In this document: one piece after another, positions 19,001-26,884 of the stretch
How positions within the stretch are numbered: position 1 is the stretch's first letter
Layout: every line of letters starts with the position of its first letter
Source of the DNA: CAZGSD01 sp964528305
GTDB taxonomy: Bacteria; Patescibacteriota; Gracilibacteria; UBA1369
DNA: 64,000 nucleotides
Direction: 5' to 3'
Assembly: GCA_964528305.1 (NCBI GenBank)
Contig: CAZGSD010000001.1
Span: forward strand, 160,736-224,735
Position numbers and translations under genes: made by a program
Notes under the pieces: generated by a model
Told to the model about the DNA's origin: nothing
Seen by the model: the letters and a program-made list of their open reading frames with translations, nothing else
The model's database searches: none

Positions 19001-22000
19001 GGGTTGCCAGTCTGATAGCCGCGTGGTGAGCCAGGGAGAGGTGCAGACGGACGAAAAAGGAAATGCTCAAATTGTTTTGCCGCTGAATTTGAATGATCAG
19101 AAAATTAGCCAGATTTATACATTGGAGGTGAGAGTGCAGGATGCTAATAATCAGGGAGTGAGCAGTCGTATCAGCATACCGGTACATAAAGGTGAAATTT
19201 ATGTGGGTGTGCGCAGCCGAGATTATGTGGTGAATGCGGGGCAGCCGGCAGCAGTGGAGGTGCTCGCGGTCAGCCGTGAGGGCCGGCTGCAGGGTGGGCA
19301 GGCGGTGGAACTCTCTCTGTTTGAACGCAATTGGAATACGGTGAAGCGTAAAAATGTGGATGGAGATTTCTATTTTGAAAATAGTTATGAAGATAAGTTG
19401 GTGGAGAAAAAACAAGTGACTACTAGTAGCGAGGGATTAGCGGTGGCTGAATTTAATTTGAAGAAAGGTGGGAATTATTTAGTTGAAGCCGTGGGCCGCG
19501 ATAGCCGTGGCAATGTGGTGAGCAGCTCGACTAGTATTTATGCCAGTACGGGAGAATTTGTGAATTGGGGTAATGCCAATAATGATAAAATTGAATTGAT
19601 AGCTGACAAGATGGAATATCAGGTGGGTGAGACGGCCCGTGTTTTGATCAAATCTCCTTATCGTGGCGTGTATGCGTTGGTGACTTATGAAAAAGACCGC
19701 GTGCTCGATCAGAAAGTGATTAAACTCAATTCCAACACGCAAACAATAGAAATACCCGTGACGGAAAAGTTTTTGCCCAATGTTTTTGTATCAGTAGTGC
19801 TAGCCAAAGGGAATAGTTATGATGCTGGATTAATGGCTCCGCCCAATGGTGAAGTTGATGATAGAAAAGTGGCTGGCTTCAAGGTTGGTTACACAACTTT
19901 GCAAGTGAACACTGCCAGTAAACGTTTGAATGTGAATATAAAGAGTGATAAAGAGCGCTACGCTCCCGGAGAAAAAGTGCGGTTACAACTGAATAGTACT
20001 GATTTAAATGGTAAACCAGTGCCAGCCGAACTGTCCGTGGCAGTGGTGGATGAAAGCGTTTTATCTCTGACAGAAAGCGTCACTGCTGACTTGCTGAATG
20101 TGTTTTACCGCCGCCGGTTGCTGGCGGTAAATATTGCTCATACTTTGACCAAGGCTATTTCGCGCGTCAATGTGCAGGTGGAAGCGGGACTCAAAGGCGG
20201 CGGTGGTGGGTCTGCGGCTAAACGAGGTACTTTTAAGGATACTGCTTATTTCCAAGCTAATTTACAGACTGACGCTAATGGGCAAGGTGCTTTGGAATTT
20301 ACTTTGCCGGATAATTTAACAACCTGGAAGGTGGCGGCTATCGGCATCAGTAATGATAGCGGTCGAGAGGCTCGCAGCCTGGTTGGTAGTGGACAGCATT
20401 CTTTCCTTGCTAATAAAGATATTTTACTGCGCCCAGTTTTGCCACGCTTTGCTACCAGTGGAGATGAGATGGAAGTGGCGGCTATAGTGCATAATTATAC
20501 AAGTAGTGAGCAACGAGTACGGGTCGGACTGGATGCTCAGGGAATGAAATTACGTGAAAGTCGAGAAAAAATAGTAAATATTAAATCTGGGCAATCAAGC
20601 AAAGTGACTTGGAAAGTTTTAGTAGAATCAGCTCCTCTGGCTAGTGTGAATTATCAAGTACTAGATGACAAAGGTGGTGTGGCTGATAGTGTGGCCCAGG
20701 CTTTACCACTAAAAGCCGGCAGCCTGCCAGAGGAAGTGGCTATGAATACTGTGGTCAGTGGTGAAAATAAGGAAATAGAAAAAGTTTGGCTGCCAGCCGG
20801 CCTGGATTTGTCTCAAGGTCAGCTGCGCATAGAAATTGCTGCCACATTGAGTGGGGCTTTGCAGCGTATGATAGATGAATTGCGCGCCATGCCCTATGGT
20901 CATACTGAAGCGTTGAGTAGTTCATTACTGGCGAATTCTGCCCTGAAGAAATTAACTACCACCAGCAAATGGGCTGCTGATAAATGGCCGGCCAAAGATT
21001 TGGATGCCCGCATACAATCTGATTTGCAGCAACTGTATAAACTGCAGCATCCGGATGGTAGTTTTGGCATGTGGATGAATTCTATGTCTTCCCCCTACTT
21101 AACGGCACAAGTGCTTAATGCTATGCAGGAAGCACGCGCGGCTGGAATGGCAATTGATGAGAATATTTGGAAAAACACCTTGGCTTATCTGAATAAGCAA
21201 GCTGATAGACCATTGAATCAAGAAGGTCTGACTCCCGATGAAAAAGCTTTTATTTTGTATGCTTTGAGTGAAGCTGGACAAAATGTCACGGCTTTCAACA
21301 ATAATTTATATGCACAGCTAGCTGCTCTGGATGTGACTGGGCGGGCCTATCTGGCTATGGCTTATCAACTGTCCGGGCAAGGTGACGCTGCGGCAGCGGA
21401 AAAAGTTAATGCTCTCAAAAAAGCTCTAGAAAATGCCGCTCAACAAACTCCACGTGGCGTGAGTTTTAGAATGGAAAAATTCCAATATTCTTATTTTGAT
21501 ACGCAGGTGAAAACTGATGCTATCGCTCTCAAAACTCTGCAAAGACTGGATAGCAATAATCCGCTAATACCGAAAATAATATCTTCGCTGTTTACCGAAA
21601 GAAAGGGCGGCCGCTTTGCTACCAGCCAAGAAAATGCGCTGGCCTTGGAGGCTTTGCTGGAATATCTGGGAAGCTCAGGCGAACTAGCGGCCGCCTATCA
21701 GGCACAGGTCATGTTGAATGGCCGGGAGGTGTTGAAGGAAAAGTTCACCAGTGAAAATTTGACCGCCGGAAAAACTGTGGACATTGCCCTGCGTGATCTC
21801 TTGGCTGATAATCTGGATAATGAAATTGCCCTGCAGAAAACAGGCCTGGGCAAAATGTATACAGATATTACCTTGAAATACTTCTTGCCACTATTGGAGC
21901 AGGTTGCTGCCAATGAAGGCCTGGAAGTGGAGCAGGAATATTTCACATTGGAAGACTTGAAAATGGAAAAGCCGTTGGATAAGGGACCGGCCGGCGCTAC

Positions 22001-22367
22001 GCTGCGGGCCAAGATGACTGTGATTGTACCGGAGGATAGGCATTATGTGTTGGTGGAGGATATGTTGCCGGCCGGCCTGGAAGGCATTGATTTCAATCTG
22101 AAGACCTCTGATCAAAGTTTAGATGATGGCAAGATCAATGATTGTATTTATGATTGTGCCGACTGGTATTTCAATCATTTCGAAGTGAAAGATGATCGCG
22201 TGACTTATTTTGCCGACTTCCTGCCTCGCGGTGTCTATGAGATAGAATATTATGTACGGGCTACCACTCCTGGAAAGTTTGCCGACTTGCCGGCGGTGGC
22301 CAAAGAGAATTTCTATCCGGAAGTGTTTGGTCGCAGTAGCGGTAAAGAATTCGTTATTACTCCCTAA
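16038..22367 (+). CDS. Giant membrane-anchored alpha-2-macroglobulin family protein with anti-sigma-like N-terminus
   Basis: The 2109-aa protein has three parts. Residues 1-80 are charged and cytoplasmic; the segment around KNAPKQARAEFRDNLKAKLL looks like the short anti-sigma heads (DUF5667-like) encoded after CPR sigma genes. A transmembrane helix is at about 81-100. The exterior starts with two Big_5/Ig-like domains (SANAPFQITFSQLMD; VPVDSKINIMFDRPM), then MG domains (VYTDRPIYRPDQEVFFKG), the A2M domain (DTAYFQANLQTDANG, LPDNLTTWKVAAIGIS) and the thioester-domain helical toroid. Bacterial A2Ms trap proteases at the envelope. The thioester CGEQ is replaced: PYGHTEA at 1619-1625 has His where Cys is expected, so covalent trapping is probably lost. 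It follows the sigma gene by 3 bases. Confidence 0.93.
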   Translation: MFKRNQKIRDLEKALQDGIKNPAMAELLEAINKNAPKQARAEFRDNLKAKLLNSFNMRKAEKHDREAGLGFQLWRDLRFRGWAVALAGLILVVLGAVISYPLIPAPTVQGYLLKGATREMSANAPFQITFSQLMDHGSVEKNFQIEPIIPGKFRWKGNTMIYETGQTLKDGDVYKITIGEGALSLLRKPLASEYSEFYKIVKSPQVALITPNDGSVAVPVDSKINIMFDRPMTGLTTLGAGRQNFPAVKLEPAVRGRWKWLGTSTMQFIPESLQEATSYRVVVPAGTEVLDGGRTENEVVASFETARPELIQMWATDSQTPTEFSPRSKIKLTFNQKVDLASATSLIKLKRLEKGQEVEEVLRVRYFTEQDYRDEQNQSMDLQAMNQMEEIKEESGVNTAVLPPSKPTQAELSKSLIVESQSNLQVGLPYRLTVMAGIRGAAGPLTTLADQNFEIPAMMDLQMTGAGNVEIAPDSDVTLARVTLPYNARMDLRSFRDKITVNPPVKDEKGLLVKANVTTADSPNNIRIDYDYQPATDYTITVAAGVKDIFGRSWNQPAEIKFRTPNFRPALLLETGTDISVVDGSKPSHFYLKSTNIDYADVKLKNLSRDEFVSFYGSGWLDYAAINISGEGNLWTGRLPIKLATNQRGHTLLDLDKLTGAKLSPGFYQMEISNPAVLKNQCDYQGVCQKKMKVEKTLFVVSKSALAVKFNTKEMLVWSTNLSKGEPVKDMKISVLGIGGNATSDASGLARITLADTDADGGYRDYLIFGETADGDISFAHSTWSEGIAPWNFGINSESIAPEYYGYVYTDRPIYRPDQEVFFKGIVRQEKQDKFRLPTAKTVQVTIDDPLGNRVLTKDLPLSSNGTFSGSLKLGKNINSGDYYMRAMLTDVTGPEWLRQFTSSFRVYEYRKPEYKLDLITDRPEYVNGEQAKVTVNAGYFFGAPLPKAKVSWNLQAKDYYFILPEELAGKLAGSWFSFASEGLFCYWGCQSDSRVVSQGEVQTDEKGNAQIVLPLNLNDQKISQIYTLEVRVQDANNQGVSSRISIPVHKGEIYVGVRSRDYVVNAGQPAAVEVLAVSREGRLQGGQAVELSLFERNWNTVKRKNVDGDFYFENSYEDKLVEKKQVTTSSEGLAVAEFNLKKGGNYLVEAVGRDSRGNVVSSSTSIYASTGEFVNWGNANNDKIELIADKMEYQVGETARVLIKSPYRGVYALVTYEKDRVLDQKVIKLNSNTQTIEIPVTEKFLPNVFVSVVLAKGNSYDAGLMAPPNGEVDDRKVAGFKVGYTTLQVNTASKRLNVNIKSDKERYAPGEKVRLQLNSTDLNGKPVPAELSVAVVDESVLSLTESVTADLLNVFYRRRLLAVNIAHTLTKAISRVNVQVEAGLKGGGGGSAAKRGTFKDTAYFQANLQTDANGQGALEFTLPDNLTTWKVAAIGISNDSGREARSLVGSGQHSFLANKDILLRPVLPRFATSGDEMEVAAIVHNYTSSEQRVRVGLDAQGMKLRESREKIVNIKSGQSSKVTWKVLVESAPLASVNYQVLDDKGGVADSVAQALPLKAGSLPEEVAMNTVVSGENKEIEKVWLPAGLDLSQGQLRIEIAATLSGALQRMIDELRAMPYGHTEALSSSLLANSALKKLTTTSKWAADKWPAKDLDARIQSDLQQLYKLQHPDGSFGMWMNSMSSPYLTAQVLNAMQEARAAGMAIDENIWKNTLAYLNKQADRPLNQEGLTPDEKAFILYALSEAGQNVTAFNNNLYAQLAALDVTGRAYLAMAYQLSGQGDAAAAEKVNALKKALENAAQQTPRGVSFRMEKFQYSYFDTQVKTDAIALKTLQRLDSNNPLIPKIISSLFTERKGGRFATSQENALALEALLEYLGSSGELAAAYQAQVMLNGREVLKEKFTSENLTAGKTVDIALRDLLADNLDNEIALQKTGLGKMYTDITLKYFLPLLEQVAANEGLEVEQEYFTLEDLKMEKPLDKGPAGATLRAKMTVIVPEDRHYVLVEDMLPAGLEGIDFNLKTSDQSLDDGKINDCIYDCADWYFNHFEVKDDRVTYFADFLPRGVYEIEYYVRATTPGKFADLPAVAKENFYPEVFGRSSGKEFVITP

Positions 22368-22370
22368 ATT

Positions 22371-23024
22371 ATGGACAATAAAAAGGCTTTGCGCCGGGAA
22401 ATTTTACGTAAATGTATTCATTTGCTGGAGCTGCCAGTACTGCTTGGTTATACAATTATTGCTGCTTTATACGGACATAAAGTTGGTATCCTGGCCCTGA
22501 CCATACTACTGATAATTCTTTTGGAAATTGAATACATCAGACTGGAATACAAGCTAAGGCTGCCAGCGGTAATAGATATATTGCGCCGCCATGAAAAAGA
22601 TCATATTACCGGCAGTATCTTTTTTGTGGCTTCCACCATCATCTGCTTCGCGGCCTTTGACTATCCTATCGCCCTGCTGGCCATGCTGCTGACCGTTTTT
22701 GGTGATCTGATGTCCGCTCTGGTGGGCATAATCGCCGGCCGCACCAGAATATACCGCCGCAAAACATTGGAGGGATTTCTAGCCGGGCTACTGACCAATA
22801 TGCTGGTGGGCTACGCCGTCATGCCCGGCGAGTGGCAAATGTTTTTGCCGATGGCTTTGACTGCCAGTGTCGTGGAACTCTGGACTGGCAAATTGGATGA
22901 CAATTTGACCGTGCCACTCGCTGCTTCTTTTGTTGGACAGACTGTGCTGTTTTTTGGGCTGAGTAGTCTGACTAGTTTCCCGGGACCTCTGCTGCAGATG
23001 ATTATGAGGATTTGGCCTTTTTAG
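22371..23024 (+). CDS. SEC59/DGK1/VTE5-family lipid (polyprenol/diacylglycerol) kinase-like membrane protein
   Basis: A 217-aa polytopic protein with about six hydrophobic helices. Family marks are the N-terminal REILRKCIHLLEL, HEKDHITGSIFFVAS, and VFGDLMSALVGIIAGRT followed by RRKTLEGFLAGLLTN, as in CTP-dependent dolichol, phytol and diacylglycerol kinases. It probably phosphorylates an isoprenoid alcohol or diacylglycerol in the membrane; the substrate is not clear. It starts 4 bases after the A2M stop, so it likely belongs to the sigma-A2M transcript. Its last 23 bases overlap the converging glycosyltransferase gene. Confidence 0.82.
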   Translation: MDNKKALRREILRKCIHLLELPVLLGYTIIAALYGHKVGILALTILLIILLEIEYIRLEYKLRLPAVIDILRRHEKDHITGSIFFVASTIICFAAFDYPIALLAMLLTVFGDLMSALVGIIAGRTRIYRRKTLEGFLAGLLTNMLVGYAVMPGEWQMFLPMALTASVVELWTGKLDDNLTVPLAASFVGQTVLFFGLSSLTSFPGPLLQMIMRIWPF

Positions 23025-24324
23025 AGTTTCTGCTTTTTTTTACTGATTTGGTTTTTCCAGATTTGGCGATTGGAGTGTCTGGGGGAGTATTATCTTCGGC
23101 GATAGTGGTAAGGGGTGGCAATTCAAGACGATGCTGGGACTCTGGCTCAGCTGGTTGAGATTCAACGAGCGAAGAGGCAGGAGGATTTTCTACTGTTGAA
23201 ACTGGCGTGGCCTGCAGCTCGGACTCGAGACTGGCGATAGTGTCCAGGACTATGGCCGCAGAACGCTGCCAATTGAATTTACGGGCGTGATGAAAGCCTT
23301 TTTCCAGCAAGGTATTACGCAATTGTGGATTTTCAATCAGGCTGATGATGGCATCGGCAATTTTTGGTGAATTTTTGGGATCGATGAGCAAGCCGGCGTC
23401 TCCGATAACTTCCGGCATAGCTGAGACGTTGGAAGCGATCACTGGACAGCCGCTGGACATGGCCTCCAGTGGTGGGATGCCAAAGCCCTCATATAGAGAG
23501 GGGAAAACAAAAACTTCGGCGGCGTTATAGATATGATGTAAATCCTGATCTCCGACATAACCTGTGAAAATGACGTCTTCACCCAATTGATGTTCATGGA
23601 CCAGACGATGCAACTCCTGCCATTGCCAGCCATTTTTCCCTACTATGACCAGTTTATATTCCGGGAATTTTCTTTTGACTATAACGAAACTTTTGATGAG
23701 GGCGGCAAAATTTTTGCGTGGTTCTAGAGTACCAACGCCCAGGATAAATTTTTCTGGTAATTGATATTTTTTGATAACTTTGGCGGTGTTGGCAGGCACA
23801 ATTTCACGCGTGTAAATGTGGTGAGGCGCGCAGGGAACCTCGACAAAGAGAGATTTAGGGCGGTTAAACAGGCGGATAATATCGTTTTGGGTATTTTCGG
23901 AAACCACCAGGATGCGCGCTGATTTTTTTAAAGTGAGTCTGAGAGTTACTTTTTCAATCAAGACAGCTTTTTTGGAATGATTTTTGGGGAAAAGAAAAGC
24001 TACAGCGTCATGCACCACTGGCATGATTTTCAACCAGCGTGGAGCGAGGCTGGGAATAATATAACTGGTGGGAGCCAGATAGAGGTCGGGGCGCAATAAT
24101 TTCAGATCTTTGAGCACATTCAAATGCCATTTCAAACCATTACCACCGATTTGCCGAAATTCAACATTATCATAAGATGGAAAAGGTGATTTGGGTTGAT
24201 GAGAATAAAGTATGTATTGATTATGCCTGTCCTGTGCCAACATCTCCCCTACCAAACCGAATGTCAAAAAACCTTTGCCCGCTTTTTCGCCGTCAGCATC
24301 GCGAATATCTATGGCAATTTTCAT
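23002..24324 (-). CDS. Glycosyltransferase family 4 (GT-B fold)
   Basis: GT4 enzymes transfer sugars from nucleotide donors to growing glycans. The N-terminal half is a GT4 Rossmann domain (MKIAIDIRDADGEKAGKG, LYLAPTSYIIP, VVHDAVAFLFP). The C-terminal half has GVGTLEPRKNF, LVIVGKNGWQW, VIFTGYVGDQDL and the donor-binding FPSLYEGFGIPPLEAMSSG. About 80 extra residues after FNWQRSA are Pro/Ser-rich and end in a Lys-rich tail (KSVKKSRNSKKAKSS), which is not part of the enzyme fold and might bind membrane or nucleic acid. Its acceptor is unknown. The 3' end overlaps the lipid-kinase-like gene by 23 bases in converging orientation. Confidence 0.92.
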   Translation of the reverse strand: MKIAIDIRDADGEKAGKGFLTFGLVGEMLAQDRHNQYILYSHQPKSPFPSYDNVEFRQIGGNGLKWHLNVLKDLKLLRPDLYLAPTSYIIPSLAPRWLKIMPVVHDAVAFLFPKNHSKKAVLIEKVTLRLTLKKSARILVVSENTQNDIIRLFNRPKSLFVEVPCAPHHIYTREIVPANTAKVIKKYQLPEKFILGVGTLEPRKNFAALIKSFVIVKRKFPEYKLVIVGKNGWQWQELHRLVHEHQLGEDVIFTGYVGDQDLHHIYNAAEVFVFPSLYEGFGIPPLEAMSSGCPVIASNVSAMPEVIGDAGLLIDPKNSPKIADAIISLIENPQLRNTLLEKGFHHARKFNWQRSAAIVLDTIASLESELQATPVSTVENPPASSLVESQPAEPESQHRLELPPLTTIAEDNTPPDTPIAKSGKTKSVKKSRNSKKAKSS

Positions 24325-24396
24325 ATTGTTCCTGAGGTATTAATCTAGTAAATTCTGGTAGTGTGATGGTAATCGATTTCTGTTAATTTGTCACTA

Positions 24397-25368
24397 ATGA
24401 AAAATATACACAAAAATTTATGGGGAGGTTTGTCAAGCAGTCAGAAATTAAATTTGATTGGAGCCGGGCTGCTGATCATCAGTTTATTTTTGGACTGGTA
24501 TAGCGATAAGGATATTTTCCGCAGTGGTGATAGTTATTCCGCCATGTCCGGGCCGCTTTATCTGGCTGGGGTGACTATGCTGGTGCTGGCTGGGGCTCAT
24601 GTGCTGCTGACGTTGGCGCCGACACTGCGATTGCCGGTGTTGAAACATTGGTCGTCTAAAAAAAGTGGAGGTTGGCAAATGGCTGCTGGAGCGGCAACTA
24701 TGTATTTGCTGATGCTGGTGAATTCGGTTTATTTTCATCCGCAATTTGGATTGAATATTTTGAGCAAACGCTCTGAAATAGGGGTAATTGTGGCGCTTTC
24801 TGCCACAGTGATGATGTGTCTGGGTGGGTATTTGGTTTGGCGGAAATCGGCGCAGGGAAATTCTTTGGCAGCGGCGGCTGTTGTAAAAATTGACGAAACT
24901 CCTGCTCCTGTGAGCGTGCCGGAAATTACAGCACGGGAAATGATAGCTCGGAATAGAGTACATCAGAGAGTCGAAGTTGCTCCGGCTGTTACTGAGCCAC
25001 AGCCAATGATAGCACCGGAGAATATGCCGACGGTTGAGGTCTCAGCTACTTCGCCTGATGCTGAAAAAATGGATACTGTTTACAAAGTCGAACAAGATAG
25101 AAGTAAACTTTATGAGAATTTGCGCAAAACCATGCTGCGTGACACCATGACTCCACAACAACGTAAAAAGGAGCGAGCTAGAGAAAATCAAATTAATGCT
25201 TTTTCAGCTAATTTTGGGAAAGGGCAAAAACTACCTGTAAGTGCCCCCTCTGGTGGAGCTAGTGTGGGTGAATTGCAAGGAGCCCGTGAGCGGGTAGCGA
25301 CGGTTGCGGCTGGCCAAGCGGCAACAACGGCCGTGAAGAAACCACAGATGTATCGCATGGATTTATAA
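24397..25368 (+). CDS. Four-helix membrane protein with cytoplasmic tail, unknown
   Basis: No family recognised. Four hydrophobic helices are visible: LIGAGLLIISLFLDW, LYLAGVTMLVLAGAHVLL, MAAGAATMYLLMLVNSVYF and IGVIVALSATVMMCLGGYL. About 180 hydrophilic residues follow, with many Glu/Lys and a helix-prone stretch ending MYRMDL. I use ATG 24397 rather than the in-frame TTG at 24388. It is 9 bases upstream of the RG-rich gene and probably forms a pair with it. Confidence 0.8.
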   Translation: MKNIHKNLWGGLSSSQKLNLIGAGLLIISLFLDWYSDKDIFRSGDSYSAMSGPLYLAGVTMLVLAGAHVLLTLAPTLRLPVLKHWSSKKSGGWQMAAGAATMYLLMLVNSVYFHPQFGLNILSKRSEIGVIVALSATVMMCLGGYLVWRKSAQGNSLAAAAVVKIDETPAPVSVPEITAREMIARNRVHQRVEVAPAVTEPQPMIAPENMPTVEVSATSPDAEKMDTVYKVEQDRSKLYENLRKTMLRDTMTPQQRKKERARENQINAFSANFGKGQKLPVSAPSGGASVGELQGARERVATVAAGQAATTAVKKPQMYRMDL

Positions 25369-25377
25369 TTTTTGTTT

Positions 25378-25782
25378 ATGAATAGAATGTCAGGAAATAC
25401 AGATAGGCGCCGGGGGCGTGGCGGCAGCAGACCACCAGTCGGCCGCCGTGGAGACCGCCGTGGGTATCGCCCCAGAGGTGGTGCGGCGGCTAATAGCCAG
25501 CCAGCAGACCAGAGCCCCATGCCCGAAGGAATGGTGTTTTATTGCAAGAGTTGCAAACAGATAGTGGATTACAAACCAACGGATTTTAATTTTAAATATC
25601 CCATTGAAAACTGCCTGAAAGAAAAATCTGATGCCCCGGCAGAAAAAAAGGCGGAGATGATGTGCGATTTGGCCTATGGCAGTGAGCGCAGCATCAAACA
25701 TTATTATAAAATCAAAGATGATAGACTGGATGCGGAGCGGCGGGAGAGGGAGGAAAAGGCGGCGCGGGCGGATAAGTTGTAG
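25378..25782 (+). CDS. Small RG-rich Cys-containing protein, possibly RNA-binding
   Basis: The ~134-aa product begins with an Arg/Gly-rich region (about residues 8-38, such as RRRGRGGSRPPVGRRG), typical of disordered RNA-contact tails. A short domain follows with YCKSCKQIV, ENCLKE and MMCDLA, four Cys that could hold a zinc. The C-terminus is a charged helix (DAERREREEKAARADKL). No family is recognised; nucleic-acid binding is an inference from composition. The start is taken as ATG 25378, with ATG 25387 an alternative. It follows the membrane protein gene with a 9-base gap. Confidence 0.72.
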   Translation: MNRMSGNTDRRRGRGGSRPPVGRRGDRRGYRPRGGAAANSQPADQSPMPEGMVFYCKSCKQIVDYKPTDFNFKYPIENCLKEKSDAPAEKKAEMMCDLAYGSERSIKHYYKIKDDRLDAERREREEKAARADKL

Positions 25783-25805
25783 GGGGATGATTTAAGTAGC
25801 TAATT

Positions 25806-26189
25806 ATGCCGAGACCCAGAGAAATAGATTTTGGTTTCATGTATGAAAGTCCCAAAATATGGAGATTGAATATTCCAGATGAAGAAATTTCAATATCTGA
25901 ATTAGAGTCTAACTTGGATATTCCTTATTTAGAAAAAGAAGCTACGGATGACTGGAATCTCACTTTAAGAGAATTAGTCACCAATCCAGAAAAAGAGCCT
26001 ACTCACTATAGACGTGTTAAAAATGTGCAGCTGGAATATCCAATCGAAATTTATTTCTTTGAAGGATCCTGGAAAATTTTAGATGGGGTACATCGATTTT
26101 GCAAAGCTATTCTTGAAGGAAAAAAGACAATCAGGGTAAGAAAAGTAACAGATGCTATGATCCCAAAGATTTTGAAAGATGATGCTTAA
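25806..26189 (+). CDS. Small protein with ParB/sulfiredoxin-like motif, unknown
   Basis: The 127-aa product ends with WKILDGVHRFCKAILEGK followed by TIRVRKV, which resembles the DGNHRL...A...G core of ParB/Srx-fold (ParB-like nuclease) domains. In those proteins it binds a phosphate or nucleotide. The N-terminal half (PKIWRLNIPDEEISISELESN) also fits the first strand and helix of that fold. The assignment is tentative. The gene is clearly more AT-rich than the RG-rich gene upstream and appears to be the left end of an AT-rich island that runs to about 27350. Confidence 0.62.
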   Translation: MPRPREIDFGFMYESPKIWRLNIPDEEISISELESNLDIPYLEKEATDDWNLTLRELVTNPEKEPTHYRRVKNVQLEYPIEIYFFEGSWKILDGVHRFCKAILEGKKTIRVRKVTDAMIPKILKDDA

Positions 26190-26309
26190 ATTACCTACTT
26201 TGGATTATTTAGGCTGGATTTGGTTGTTACAGCTGAAATAACTTGATATCCCTAAAAACCATGGATAAGTTGTAGTTAGGTTAAATATTATTCAATATTT
26301 TTATGAAAA

Positions 26310-26843
26310 ATGAACAAAATTATTACAATAATGTTAGTGATTAGTTCTATGCTTCTAACTGGCTGTGTTGGCAATCAAGAAAAACAAACAACTGTAATTA
26401 AAGAAAGGAATATCTTTGAACATGAACAATTTTCTATTGTATTACCAGCACCGTATACAGTAGATGCCAATAGCATTCACCCCAAGAAAGAAAATGCTTT
26501 TCTCCCTATTGTTTTTGGCAGCTCAAAAGAAGAAATTGAAACAACTAAACTCCTAGAGTTTACAGAAGAGTGGTTCAAAAATTTATGTGACCAAACAGAT
26601 GTTTGTGGCAAAATTATCAGTAGCGAGACTAAGATAATTGATGCTAACAATGCCCTCAAATTTACTGTTCAATATCAAGGTAGAAGTCTGGAAGACAGGA
26701 ATGGTTATCTAAATGAATATCATTATTCTATTCTGAAAGGTGGGAATCTCCTTCAGTTCTGGACATCAGCATCTGATCTAGAAAATCCAGAAAAAATAAG
26801 CAAATCATTTGATGACATAATAGAGACTATCTTGTTTAAATAA
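26310..26843 (+). CDS. Lipoprotein, unknown function
   Basis: A 177-aa product with a classical lipoprotein signal: MNKIITIMLVISSMLLTGC, giving lipobox LTGC at the Cys near residue 19. The mature part (EHEQFSIVLPAPY ... DDIIETILF) resembles small PsbP-like/DUF lipoprotein domains with a beta sheet, but I cannot name a family. It lies in the AT-rich island and is followed 41 bases later by the chimeric regulator. Confidence 0.75.
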   Translation: MNKIITIMLVISSMLLTGCVGNQEKQTTVIKERNIFEHEQFSIVLPAPYTVDANSIHPKKENAFLPIVFGSSKEEIETTKLLEFTEEWFKNLCDQTDVCGKIISSETKIIDANNALKFTVQYQGRSLEDRNGYLNEYHYSILKGGNLLQFWTSASDLENPEKISKSFDDIIETILFK

Positions 26844-26884
26844 AGTGTTTTGGCATATCATCTAATAGTGTGTATGGAGTGATT

